Shown piece after piece: positions 1 to 7,217 of a DNA stretch of 64,000 nt; the stretch's first letter is position 1; each line of letters begins with the position of its first letter. Made by a program: the position numbers and the translations under genes. The notes below the pieces were generated by a model that saw only the letters and a program-made list of their open reading frames with translations, was not told the DNA's origin and made no database searches. The stretch is from contig NZ_CP113089.1 in the NCBI RefSeq assembly GCF_026625045.1, forward strand, positions 2,294,001-2,358,000, written 5' to 3'. Source of the stretch: Microcella daejeonensis (GTDB lineage Bacteria; Actinomycetota; Actinomycetes; Actinomycetales; Microbacteriaceae).

Positions 1-492
1 CAGGACACCGCGCACGTGCTCGACCCCCACCTCACCGCGGGCGAGAACGTCGCCGTTCCGCTCTACGAGCGCAACGCCAAGCTCACCCGCCGCGTCGCCG
101 GCGGCATCGTGGCCGAGGCGATCGACGCGATGCACCTCACCCTCGCGACGATCCCGAAGTACCCGCACGAGCTCAGCCGCGGTCAGCGGCAGCGCGTGGC
201 GCTCGCGCGGGCCCTCGTGCTCGACCCCGACCTCCTCGTCGCCGACGAGCCCACCTCGGGTGTCGACGCCACCGTGCGCTCGAGCATCCTCGACCATCTC
301 GCCGAGGTGCAGCGGCGGCGCGGCTTCACGGCCTTCGTCGTCTCGAGCGAGATCGGCGAGGTGCGCCGTCTGTCGGAGCGCCTCGCGGTGCTGCATCGTG
401 GCACGATCGTGGGGATGGGCGCGATCGACCAGGTGCTCGACGCGCCGACCCACCCGTACGTCGAGCGGCTCGCGGCACTCGGTCGGCGCTGA
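1..492 (+). CDS. Peptide/nickel-type ABC transporter ATP-binding protein, C-terminal part
   Basis: The gene enters from the left edge, so its start and Walker A motif lie outside; the open frame runs from base 1. What remains is the second half of an Opp/Dpp-type nucleotide-binding domain: the ABC signature LSRGQRQRVALARAL (LSGGQ with Gly to Arg), Walker B plus D-loop LLVADEPTSGVD, and the HPYVERL tail typical of oligopeptide importer ATPases. It should sit on the cytoplasmic face of an importer and power uptake of peptides or metals. Oddity: the H-loop, normally SHD, reads VVSSEIGEV, so the switch histidine is replaced by serine. No permease genes lie downstream; partners are probably to the left of the window. 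Family assignment is firm, substrate unknown. Confidence 0.85.
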   Translation, partial: QDTAHVLDPHLTAGENVAVPLYERNAKLTRRVAGGIVAEAIDAMHLTLATIPKYPHELSRGQRQRVALARALVLDPDLLVADEPTSGVDATVRSSILDHLAEVQRRRGFTAFVVSSEIGEVRRLSERLAVLHRGTIVGMGAIDQVLDAPTHPYVERLAALGRR

Positions 493-563
493 GGCGGCCG
501 CGGCGCGGTCCGCTCAGGACCCCGCTCCCGACCCCCGGCGACATGACCCCGAGAGGCCCCCGC

Positions 564-1646
564 GTGCACGAGCAGCCCGACCCCGACCCGTTGAGCGGTG
601 CGACTCCGAGCGCGCCCGCGCGCTCGCTCGTGCCGGAGGGTCCGATCGGGCATCCCGATCAGCATCGCGACCCCGTCGCCGGCACGGCGCGCCTGCCGGA
701 GGGCGGCCGTCGTCCCGAGCCCGGGCCGATCGCCGTGCTGCCGCGCCCGACGGCGCTCTTCGTCGACGCGGCGGTCGCGGGCGGGGCCGAGATCGCGCCC
801 CTGGATGCCCGTACCCGTGGTCTGATCTGGCTGAGCGAGCGGCGCGCCGACGAGCTCGGCGAGATCCTCGAGCAGTACCCGGGCATCGGCTGGGTGCAGC
901 TGCCCTGGGCGGGCGTCGACGGCTTTGCGAGCGTGCTGCCGCGCTTCGCCGACGGGGGAGGGCCGGTGTTCACGAGCGCGAAGGGCGCGTACAGCGAGCC
1001 CGTCGCCGAGCACGCGATCGCGCTGCTCCACGCCGTCATGCGCGAGCTCGGCCCCAAGGCGCGGACCGCGCGGTGGGCGCCGGTGCGCACGGGGCTCTCG
1101 CTCTTCGGCGCGCACATCGTGCTCGTCGGTGCGGGCGGCATCGCGGCCGAGCTGCTGCGGCTGCTGGCGCCCTGGCGGGTGCGGGTGACCGTCGTGCGCC
1201 GCTCGGCCGAGCCGATGCCGGGCGCCGATCGCACGGTCGTCGCGGCCGATATGCGGAGCGTGCTGCCCGAGGCCGACGCGGTCATCCTCGCGGCCGCGTC
1301 GACGCCCGAGAGCCGCCACCTGCTCGGCGCCGAGGAGCTCGCGCTGCTGCCCGCCCACGCGGCGATCGTCAACATCGCCCGCGGGGCCCTCATCGACACG
1401 GATGCCCTCACCACCGCACTGCGCGAGAAGCGCCTCCTCGGCGCGGGGCTCGACGTCACCGATCCCGAGCCCCTGCCCGACGACCACCCGCTCTGGCGCG
1501 AGCCGCGCTGCATCATCACCTCCCACTCGGCCGACACCCCCGAGATGACCGCGCCGCTGCTCGCACGGCGCATCACCGGCAACGTGCGCGGGTTCCTGGG
1601 CGACGGCCGCTTCGTGGGGCTCGTCGACCCGGCCTCGGGGTACTGA
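564..1646 (+). CDS. D-isomer-specific 2-hydroxyacid dehydrogenase family protein
   Basis: Predicted cytoplasmic NAD(P)-dependent 2-hydroxyacid dehydrogenase. The C-terminal two thirds show the Rossmann fingerprint LVGAGGIAAELLRLL, the segment IVNIARGALIDTDAL with the substrate-binding Arg, LGAGLDVTDPEPLPDDHPLW with the catalytic Glu, and IITSHSADTPEM with the catalytic His. The first ~60 residues are Pro/Arg-rich and do not belong to the fold. The frame is open from an ATG at 543, but the GTG at 564 is preceded by GAGAGG at 551-556 with 7-base spacing and was chosen; a GTG at 630 would also keep the whole domain. It stands alone between the ABC ATPase and tRNA-Asn. Substrate cannot be deduced; it is shorter than PHGDH (SerA) and lacks an ACT domain, so SerA is unlikely. 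Confidence 0.82.
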   Translation: MHEQPDPDPLSGATPSAPARSLVPEGPIGHPDQHRDPVAGTARLPEGGRRPEPGPIAVLPRPTALFVDAAVAGGAEIAPLDARTRGLIWLSERRADELGEILEQYPGIGWVQLPWAGVDGFASVLPRFADGGGPVFTSAKGAYSEPVAEHAIALLHAVMRELGPKARTARWAPVRTGLSLFGAHIVLVGAGGIAAELLRLLAPWRVRVTVVRRSAEPMPGADRTVVAADMRSVLPEADAVILAAASTPESRHLLGAEELALLPAHAAIVNIARGALIDTDALTTALREKRLLGAGLDVTDPEPLPDDHPLWREPRCIITSHSADTPEMTAPLLARRITGNVRGFLGDGRFVGLVDPASGY

Positions 1647-1732
1647 GCGCGAGAGGACGAGCGCGCGCGGAGCATCCCGCGTGCATTCGACCGCCGCGAA
1701 TTCTGATAGCGTTGACGCGCTGTTCACAGCGA

Positions 1733-1805
1733 TCCTCGATAGCTCAATTGGCAGAGCAGCCGGCTGTTAACCGGCAGGTTCTTGGTTCGAGTCCAAGTCG
1801 GGGAG
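1733..1805 (+). tRNA. tRNA-Asn (GTT)
   Basis: A full cloverleaf can be drawn: acceptor 1733-1739 pairs with 1798-1804 and G1805 is the discriminator base; the anticodon stem is 1759-1763/1771-1775 around a 7-base loop with anticodon GTT at 1766-1768; the T-arm is 1781-1797 with TTCGAGT in the loop. CCA is not encoded. Confidence 0.95.
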
Positions 1806-1892
1806 CAACTCCCCAATCACCACCGATCCGCCCCTGAACGGCCCGCGAGACCCGCGGCCGGCAGGGGCGGCGGTGCGTCGGGGGTCGGGCAT

Positions 1893-1898
1893 AAGGAG
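1893..1898 (+). promoter_or_regulatory. Ribosome binding site AAGGAG deciding the kinase start
   Basis: AAGGAG lies four bases before the ATG at 1903. The frame stays open upstream to 1873, but this site argues for 1903. Confidence 0.75.
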
Positions 1899-1902
1899 CC
1901 TC

Positions 1903-2799
1903 ATGATCGCGTGGATGCTCGAGGTCGCGCCCGACCTGGTGCTCGGTGCCACGGCCGTCGCCGCGGTGCTGCTCGTGCTCGTGTTCGTGCTGCTCATCGC
2001 GTGGGTCCGCGCGCGCTCCCGCGCCGCGCACCGCGACCGCGACCGCGCCGCCGCCGAGCAGGCGCGGGTCGAGGCGGAGTTCGCCGCCGCCGATCAGCGC
2101 AACCGGCTGCGCATCATCCGCGAGCTGCACGAGGTGGCCGCCCACTCGCTCTCCGTCGTCATCAGCCAGGCCGACGGCGCGCGCTACGCCGCCGAGCGAG
2201 ACCCCTCCGCCGCCGCCCGGTCGGCCGCGGTCATCGCCGAGACGACCCGGTCGACGCTCGCCGATCTGCGCCGCATCATGTCGCTCGTGGGGGAGGGGGA
2301 GTCGGGCTCCGTCGCCCCGCGGCTCGACACGACCCACGAGCTCTTCGACATCATGCGCGATCAGGGGCTCGTGATCACGGTCGAGGAGTTCGGCACGGCG
2401 TTCGACCTCAAGCCCGGCGCCGAGATCGCCGTATACCGCATCGTGCAGGAGGCCCTCGCGAACGCCCTCGCCTTCGGCGGCCGAGGCACCGAGGTGCGGG
2501 TGACGCTCACCTGGTCGGGCGAGGGCCTGCAGCTGCGGGTGGAGGACGACGGCATCCGCGCGCGGGCGCGGGCGGCGGGGGAGGACGAGCCCGATCGGGT
2601 GACCATCGCCGACGACATCGCCGCGCTGACCGCGACGGTGACGGGCCGCGGGATCGCCGAGATGCGGGCGCGGGCCGAGCTCTACGGCGGCATCCTCAGC
2701 GCGACGACGCAGCCCGCGGTGGGCTTCACGCTCTCGGTGGTGTTCCCCTCGCTGCGCCACCACAACGGCGTGCACGGAGTGGACCTGAGGCGCTCGTGA
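1903..2799 (+). CDS. Orphan HisKA_3-type sensor histidine kinase
   Basis: Membrane-anchored two-component histidine kinase of the NarL-partner type. From ATG 1903 there is one transmembrane segment (about residues 12-35), a basic, coiled-coil-like stretch, the dimerisation/phosphoacceptor motif RIIRELHEVAAHSLSVV (His76; the usual LHD is LHE), and a HATPase domain with N-box QEALANALAF, G1 box VEDDGI and G2 box GRGIAEM. The second glycine of the G1 box is lost, so ATP binding may be weakened. No response regulator gene is adjacent, so it is an orphan here. Its TGA overlaps the GTG of azlC (GTGA), so the two are probably translated together, linking a sensor to an amino acid exporter. Function of the pair is inference. 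Confidence 0.8.
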   Translation: MIAWMLEVAPDLVLGATAVAAVLLVLVFVLLIAWVRARSRAAHRDRDRAAAEQARVEAEFAAADQRNRLRIIRELHEVAAHSLSVVISQADGARYAAERDPSAAARSAAVIAETTRSTLADLRRIMSLVGEGESGSVAPRLDTTHELFDIMRDQGLVITVEEFGTAFDLKPGAEIAVYRIVQEALANALAFGGRGTEVRVTLTWSGEGLQLRVEDDGIRARARAAGEDEPDRVTIADDIAALTATVTGRGIAEMRARAELYGGILSATTQPAVGFTLSVVFPSLRHHNGVHGVDLRRS

Positions 2800-3593
2800 T
2801 CGGGCGCCGGGCCTCCGCCGCTGCCGAAGCCGGCGACGATCGGCAGTCGATCTCGGCGGGCGTGAGCGAGGCGCGGCGGGCATCCTGGGCCGTCGGTCTC
2901 GCCGTCGCCGCCTACGGCGTCTCCTTCGGCGCCCTCGCGGTGGCCTCGGGTCTCGACGTGTGGCAGGCATGCGTTCTCTCGCTGCTCATGTTCTCGGGAG
3001 GCTCGCAGTTCGCCCTCATCGGCGTCCTCGCCTCGGGAGGGGTCGCGGCGGGCCCCGCGGCGATCGCCGGCGCCGCCCTGCTCGGCTTGCGCAACGGCCT
3101 CTACGCCGTGCGTGTCTCGCCGATCGTCGGTCGGGGCTTCTGGCGGCGCCTGCTCGCCGGCCACCTCACGATCGACGAGTCCACGGCGGTGGCCACAGCC
3201 CAGGCCGAGCCCGAGGCCCAGCGGGCCGGGTTCTGGTGGACGGGCTGGATCATCTTCCTCGGCTGGAACCTCACGACCCTCATCGGCGCGCTCCTCGGCG
3301 ACCTGCTCGGCGATGTGAGCGCCTACGGCCTGGACGCCGCCGCGGCGGCCGCCTTCCTCGGCCTCCTCTGGCCGCGGCTGCGCGCGCTGCAGCCGGTCGT
3401 CGTCGCGATCGGAGCCGCGGTCGTCGCGGCCGTGACGATTCCCGTCCTGCCCGCCGGACTGCCGGTCATCCTCGCCGCCCTGGTCGCGATCGTCGTGGGC
3501 CTGCTCGACCTGCTCGGCCGGCCCGAGCCGTCGCCGGTCGCGACGCACGCCGAGATCCCGCCGGCGCCCGACACGGGGGAGGCCGACCGATGA
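2796..3593 (+). CDS. azlC: AzlC family branched-chain amino acid exporter, large subunit
   Basis: Inner membrane protein of the AzlC/BrnF family, the large subunit of two-component exporters for branched-chain amino acids and analogues. It has about eight hydrophobic segments and the conserved N-terminal pattern AYGVSFGALAVASGL followed by SLLMFSGGSQFA. At 265 residues it is slightly longer than the usual ~230-250 because of a polar N-terminal and a C-terminal extension. The GTG start at 2796 overlaps the stop of the histidine kinase, and its own stop overlaps the ATG of azlD (ATGA), giving a tightly coupled three-gene operon. Exported substrate is inferred from the family only. Confidence 0.88.
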   Translation: MIGRRASAAAEAGDDRQSISAGVSEARRASWAVGLAVAAYGVSFGALAVASGLDVWQACVLSLLMFSGGSQFALIGVLASGGVAAGPAAIAGAALLGLRNGLYAVRVSPIVGRGFWRRLLAGHLTIDESTAVATAQAEPEAQRAGFWWTGWIIFLGWNLTTLIGALLGDLLGDVSAYGLDAAAAAAFLGLLWPRLRALQPVVVAIGAAVVAAVTIPVLPAGLPVILAALVAIVVGLLDLLGRPEPSPVATHAEIPPAPDTGEADR

Positions 3594-3904
3594 CCGTCTG
3601 GCAGATCATCCTGCTCGCCTCGATCGCCGTGCTCGCCCTGAAGCTGCTCGGCTACCTCGTGCCGCCCTCCGTGCTCGAGAAGCCCGCCGCCGCCCGTACC
3701 GCGCAGCTCACCACGGTCGCTCTGCTCTCGGCCCTCATCGTGGTGCAGACCGCCTCGGTCGGTCAGGCCCTCGTGGTGGATGCCCGGCTCCCCGCCATCG
3801 CCGTTGCCGCCGCCCTGCTCGCCGTGCGGGCGCCCTTCATCCTCGTGATCCTCGCGGCGGCGCTCACCGCGGCGGCGCTGCGCGCGCTCGGCTGGGCCGC
3901 CTGA
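3590..3904 (+). CDS. azlD: AzlD family branched-chain amino acid exporter, small subunit
   Basis: A 104-residue membrane protein with three to four hydrophobic helices, matching the AzlD/BrnE small subunit that pairs with AzlC. The ATG at 3590 overlaps the azlC stop by four bases. The N-terminus MTVWQIILLASIAVLALKLLGY and the final helix rich in Ala/Leu fit the family. It is the last gene of the kinase-azlC-azlD operon and is followed by a long inverted repeat before the convergent def gene. Confidence 0.87.
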   Translation: MTVWQIILLASIAVLALKLLGYLVPPSVLEKPAAARTAQLTTVALLSALIVVQTASVGQALVVDARLPAIAVAAALLAVRAPFILVILAAALTAAALRALGWAA

Positions 3905-3986
3905 GTCGCTCGCCGCACGCCGCGCCCCCGCACGCCGCGCCCCGCGCCCACGCACCGCGCGCTCGCACCACGCGCCCGCGCGTCCC

Positions 3987-4112
3987 CGCGTCGACAACTC
4001 AGGAGCATCGCCGAGGCCGCCCCGCCCCGGGGTGCGCCGGGCCGCGGAACGGCGGGCCGCTCGTCGACGCGCCATCGGCGGCGGAGCGACGATCTCCTGA
4101 GTTGTCGACGCG
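3987..4112. repeat. Long inverted repeat between convergent genes (copy 1)
   Basis: A 19-base arm at 3987-4005 (core GTCGACAACTCAGGAG) is matched exactly by its reverse complement at 4094-4112, around an 88-base GC-rich centre whose ends are also partly complementary (ATCGCCG next to the left arm, CGACGAT next to the right). It fills most of the 255-base gap between azlD and def, which converge. A near copy is at 17904-18003, so this is a repeated element, not a unique terminator. It could act as a bidirectional terminator or be a small palindromic mobile repeat. Confidence 0.8.
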
Positions 4113-4159
4113 AGGCGCGGGAACGCGACGGCGGCGGCTCGCCGCGCGGGCGAGGAGCC

Positions 4160-4726
4160 TCAGTCGTCGAGGTGGTCGCGACCGGGCAGCCAGCTCGCGC
4201 CGGGCGAGCCCCAGGAGTTGCGCCGCACGGCCTTCGCCGCGGCCTTGCCGTAGGGGTGCGCGAGGCGGTCGACGTAGAGCACGCCGTCGAGGTGGTCGTA
4301 CTCGTGCTGGAAGATGCGGGCGAGCCAGCCGTGCGCATCGATCTCGAAGGGCCGGCCGTCGAGATCGACGGCCCGCAGCAGGGCACGATCGGCGCGCCGC
4401 AGCGGGAACCGCTCGCCGGGGACCGAGAGGCAGCCCTCGGCCTCGAGGTCCTCGTCGAGCTCGTCGAGCGCGAGCGGGCTGATGAGCAGCTCGGGGTTGA
4501 TCGCCGTGCCCTGCCAGCGCACGTCGTCCTCATCGGTCCAGTCGTAGACGAACAGGCGCAGGGGCACGCCGACCTGAGGTCCGGCGAGACCGACCCCGGG
4601 GGCCGCCTCCATGGTGGCCACCATGTCGTCGACGAGCGCGCGCAGCGCGTCGTCGAACACGGTGACCGGTTCGGCGCGGGTGTGGAGCACCGGCTCACCG
4701 GTGATGCGAATGGGGAGCACGGCCAT
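4160..4726 (-). CDS. def: Peptide deformylase
   Basis: Metalloenzyme that removes the formyl group from the N-terminal methionine of new proteins; the methionine aminopeptidase at 39022-39888 acts next. All three family motifs are present: motif I GVGLAGPQ (residues 44-51), motif II EGCLS (97-101, metal-binding Cys) and motif III HEYDH (141-145, two metal-binding His and the catalytic Glu). 188 residues is within the usual 165-200. The ATG at 4726 is preceded by TATCCT six bases upstream, so a leaderless mRNA is likely. The gene is single and convergent with azlD. Confidence 0.95.
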   Translation of the reverse strand: MAVLPIRITGEPVLHTRAEPVTVFDDALRALVDDMVATMEAAPGVGLAGPQVGVPLRLFVYDWTDEDDVRWQGTAINPELLISPLALDELDEDLEAEGCLSVPGERFPLRRADRALLRAVDLDGRPFEIDAHGWLARIFQHEYDHLDGVLYVDRLAHPYGKAAAKAVRRNSWGSPGASWLPGRDHLDD

Positions 4727-4732
4727 TCGCCA

Positions 4733-4738
4733 AGGATA
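4733..4738 (-). promoter_or_regulatory. -10 element TATCCT of def, leaderless arrangement
   Basis: TATCCT on the minus strand ends six bases before the def ATG, which places transcription start at the start codon. No -35 is evident. Confidence 0.5.
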
Positions 4739-4754
4739 TCCGCGCCCGGGCCGC

Positions 4755-4760
4755 TAGATT
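4755..4760 (+). promoter_or_regulatory. -10 element TAGATT of the NIPA/DMT gene, leaderless arrangement
   Basis: TAGATT ends six bases before the GTG at 4767; no ribosome binding site is visible. It lies back to back with the def promoter. Confidence 0.5.
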
Positions 4761-4766
4761 GTCCGG

Positions 4767-5687
4767 GTGCTGGGGACGGGAATCGAGGAATTGACGGAGG
4801 AGTTCTTCCGATCGCCGACCCTCGGATTCGGTATCCCGCTCGCGCTCGTGGGTGCGGTCTTCCTCTCGCTCGGCGCGCAGTTCCAGAGCCGCGGCGTCAC
4901 CAAGGTCGAGGCGCGGCTCGGCGACGGAGCCCGGGCAGGGCTGAGCCCCCGCCAGCTCCTCCACCTCCTCGGGCGGCCGTCCTGGGTGCTCGGCACCGTC
5001 ATGCTCGGCCTCGCGATCGTCTTCCAGCTGACCTCGCTGGGGTTCGCGCCCCTCATCGTCGTCCAGCCGATCGGCGTCGTCGCCCTCGTCATCACGGCCA
5101 TCCTGAACGCCCGCATCTCGAGGATCCGGCTCGATCGCAAGGCGATCACAGCGATCGGGATGAGCGTGGGCGGCGTCGCGGTGTTCGTCGTCGTCGCGGC
5201 CACCTTCGCCGTCGAGAAGCGCATCAACGAGCAGCAGCTGCTCACCGTGCTCGGGATCCTCGCGGTCGTCACGGCGGGCTTCGGCGTGCTCTTCGTGCGG
5301 TACCGGCGCCGTGCGGGCGCCATGTTCTACATCGCCGGGGCGGGCATCCTGTACGGCTTCGTCGCGACGCTCGCGAAGGTCGTCATCAGTCGCATCGCGA
5401 GCGGCGACTTCGAGGTGCTGACCGTGATCGCCATCGTCGCGCTGCTGGCCTCCGCGGCGCTTGGCGGCTACTTCGTGCAGACCGCCTACTCGGTGGGCTC
5501 GCCCGATCTCGTCATCGCCGGGCTCACGGTGGTCGACCCGCTCGTCGCCGTCCTCATCGGCGTGCTCGTCCTCGGCGAGGCCGTCTTCATCCCGCTGCCC
5601 GCCGCGCTCCTGTGCGGCGTCGCGGGCGTCGTCGCGATCATCGGCGTCGTCCGGCTCGCCAAGCACCATCCGCAGACCCACCGCTGA
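4767..5687 (+). CDS. DMT/NIPA-like multispanning transporter
   Basis: A 306-residue integral membrane protein with about nine hydrophobic helices, beginning with a short amphipathic N-terminus and a first helix FGIPLALVGAVFLSLGAQ. The pattern of an early helix, then FAPLIVVQPIGVVALVITAI and, near the end, SPDLVIAGLTVVDPLVAVLIG, resembles the NIPA/DMT fold of the drug/metabolite superfamily. NIPA members are linked to Mg2+ transport in eukaryotes, but the bacterial substrate is not known, so I leave the function as transporter of unknown substrate. Start GTG 4767 is supported by the -10 immediately before it. The gene is divergent from def. Confidence 0.72.
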   Translation: MLGTGIEELTEEFFRSPTLGFGIPLALVGAVFLSLGAQFQSRGVTKVEARLGDGARAGLSPRQLLHLLGRPSWVLGTVMLGLAIVFQLTSLGFAPLIVVQPIGVVALVITAILNARISRIRLDRKAITAIGMSVGGVAVFVVVAATFAVEKRINEQQLLTVLGILAVVTAGFGVLFVRYRRRAGAMFYIAGAGILYGFVATLAKVVISRIASGDFEVLTVIAIVALLASAALGGYFVQTAYSVGSPDLVIAGLTVVDPLVAVLIGVLVLGEAVFIPLPAALLCGVAGVVAIIGVVRLAKHHPQTHR

Positions 5688-5774
5688 GCACCGCCGCCCC
5701 CGCCGCGCTCTGCGGTACCGTTGTCGGCGTAGCCGTCCGCATCCTGGACCAGGCTTCCCACCGCCCCCTACGTC

Positions 5775-5779
5775 AAGGA
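5775..5779 (+). promoter_or_regulatory. Ribosome binding site AAGGA before a TTG start
   Basis: AAGGA is eight bases upstream of TTG 5788. The frame is open far upstream inside the previous gene, so this site decides the start of the glycosyltransferase. Confidence 0.65.
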
Positions 5780-5787
5780 CCCACGAG

Positions 5788-7023
5788 TTGACGGACGCCC
5801 CGCATCAGCCCGGCTCCACCGCCCGCCCCCTGCGCATCCTCATCGGCGGTGACACCTTCGGCCCCGACGTCAACGGCGCCGCGAAGTTCGCCGAGCGACT
5901 GGCCGGCGGACTCGTCGAGCGCGGGCACGAGGTGCACGTCGTCGCCCCGCGTCCGGAGGACGGCCCCAACGTCACGCGCATCGAGGAGCACGAGGGTCAG
6001 CGGATGACGGTGCACCGCCTGCGCTCGTGGCGCTGGCACCCGCACCCCTGGCTGCGGTACGCCCTCCCGTGGCGCATCGAGCAGAACGCCGCCCGCATCC
6101 TCGACGAGGTGCGACCCGACGTCGTGCACTTCCAGTCGCACATCGTCATCGGCCGCGGGCTCGCCCGGCAGGCGGCGAAGCGCGGCATCCGCGTCATCGG
6201 CACCAACCACTTCATGCCCGACAACGCGATGCAGTTCACCCCCTTCATCGGCGGGCTGAAGGATCGCGCGATCTCGGCCATGTGGAAGGCCGCCGGGCGC
6301 ACCTTCGGTCTCGCCGCGGAGGTCACGACGCCGACGCGCCGGGCCGCCGACTACCTCGAGAAGTACACCGAGCTTCGGGGCGTGCACGCCATCAGCTGCG
6401 GGCTGCACATCGACAACTACACGCCGGCGATGGAACCGCGCGACGAGAACGTCGTGCTGTTCCTCGGTCGCGTCGAGGCCGAGAAGCACATCGACGAGAT
6501 GCTGCGGGCGGTGGCGCGGCTCGACGCCTCCCTCGCCGTTCAGGTCGAGATCATCGGCGACGGGGAGCAGCGGCCGGCCCTCGAGCGGCTCGCCCGCGAG
6601 CTCGGCATCGCCGACCGCGTGCACTTCGCCGGCTACGCCCCGGAGGACTACCTCATGCGGCAGCTCACCCGGGCGACCGTCTTCGCGATGCCCTCCATCG
6701 CCGAGCTGCAGTCGATCGCGACGATGGAGGCGATGGCGAGCGGGCTCCCCGTCGTCGGGGCGAACGCGATGGCGCTGCCCCACCTCATCCACGACGGCGA
6801 GAACGGTTTCCTGTTCGAGCCCGGCGACATCGACGGCTTCGCCGAGCGGCTTAACCGCATCTTCACCATGTCCCACGAGGAGCTTCTCGTGCTCAAGCGC
6901 GAGAGCCTCGCGATCGTCGAGGCGCACGACATCAACCGCACGCTCGACACCTTCGAGGCCCTCTACCGCGGCGAGCCGGTCGACGACCCGGTCGCCGACG
7001 GCGTGGGCTCGACCACCCACTGA
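5788..7023 (+). CDS. GT4-type glycosyltransferase family 1 domain protein
   Basis: Predicted cytoplasmic or membrane-associated retaining glycosyltransferase of the GT-B fold, 411 residues. The N-terminal domain has ILIGGDTFGPDVNGAAKF and DVVHFQSHIVIGRG; the C-terminal Rossmann domain has LFLGRVEAEKHIDEML and the nucleotide-sugar motif E-x7-E (ELQSIATME) followed by ASGLPVVGANAMALPHLI. This pattern fits mannosyl- or glucosyltransferases acting on phosphatidylinositol or diacylglycerol (PimB/MgtA-like) in actinobacteria, but acceptor and donor cannot be fixed from sequence. TTG start at 5788 is chosen from the AAGGA eight bases before it. It may share a transcript with the transporter 100 bases upstream. 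Confidence 0.85.
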   Translation: MTDAPHQPGSTARPLRILIGGDTFGPDVNGAAKFAERLAGGLVERGHEVHVVAPRPEDGPNVTRIEEHEGQRMTVHRLRSWRWHPHPWLRYALPWRIEQNAARILDEVRPDVVHFQSHIVIGRGLARQAAKRGIRVIGTNHFMPDNAMQFTPFIGGLKDRAISAMWKAAGRTFGLAAEVTTPTRRAADYLEKYTELRGVHAISCGLHIDNYTPAMEPRDENVVLFLGRVEAEKHIDEMLRAVARLDASLAVQVEIIGDGEQRPALERLARELGIADRVHFAGYAPEDYLMRQLTRATVFAMPSIAELQSIATMEAMASGLPVVGANAMALPHLIHDGENGFLFEPGDIDGFAERLNRIFTMSHEELLVLKRESLAIVEAHDINRTLDTFEALYRGEPVDDPVADGVGSTTH

Positions 7024-7115
7024 CCCCGACCGCGCGCATCGAGGGCGGGGCGGATGCCGCTGCCCCCGATGCGCGCTCGCTAGAGTGTGAGCGGGTCCGC
7101 CGCCGCGGGCCGCAC

Positions 7116-7189
7116 GGGGCGGTAGCTCAGCTGGTCAGAGCAGCGGACTCATAATCCGTCGGTCACGGGTTCAAGTCCCGTCCGCCCTA
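7116..7189 (+). tRNA. tRNA-Met (CAT), elongator type
   Basis: Acceptor 7116-7122 pairs with 7182-7188 with a G-T pair at position 1-72, discriminator A7189; T-arm 7165-7181 with loop TTCAAGT; anticodon CAT in the loop CTCATAA. The G1-U72 pair resembles actinobacterial elongator Met tRNAs rather than initiator or the lysidine-modified Ile tRNA, but CAT alone cannot exclude tRNA-Ile2. Confidence 0.85.
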
Positions 7190-7217
7190 CCGTCGCACTG
7201 CTGCCGGGGAGGTCGTC

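Noticed and set aside
183-1727. A 514-codon minus-strand frame antisense to the hydroxyacid dehydrogenase
   Set aside because: Arg/Ala/Gly-rich composition without domains; complement of well-supported genes.
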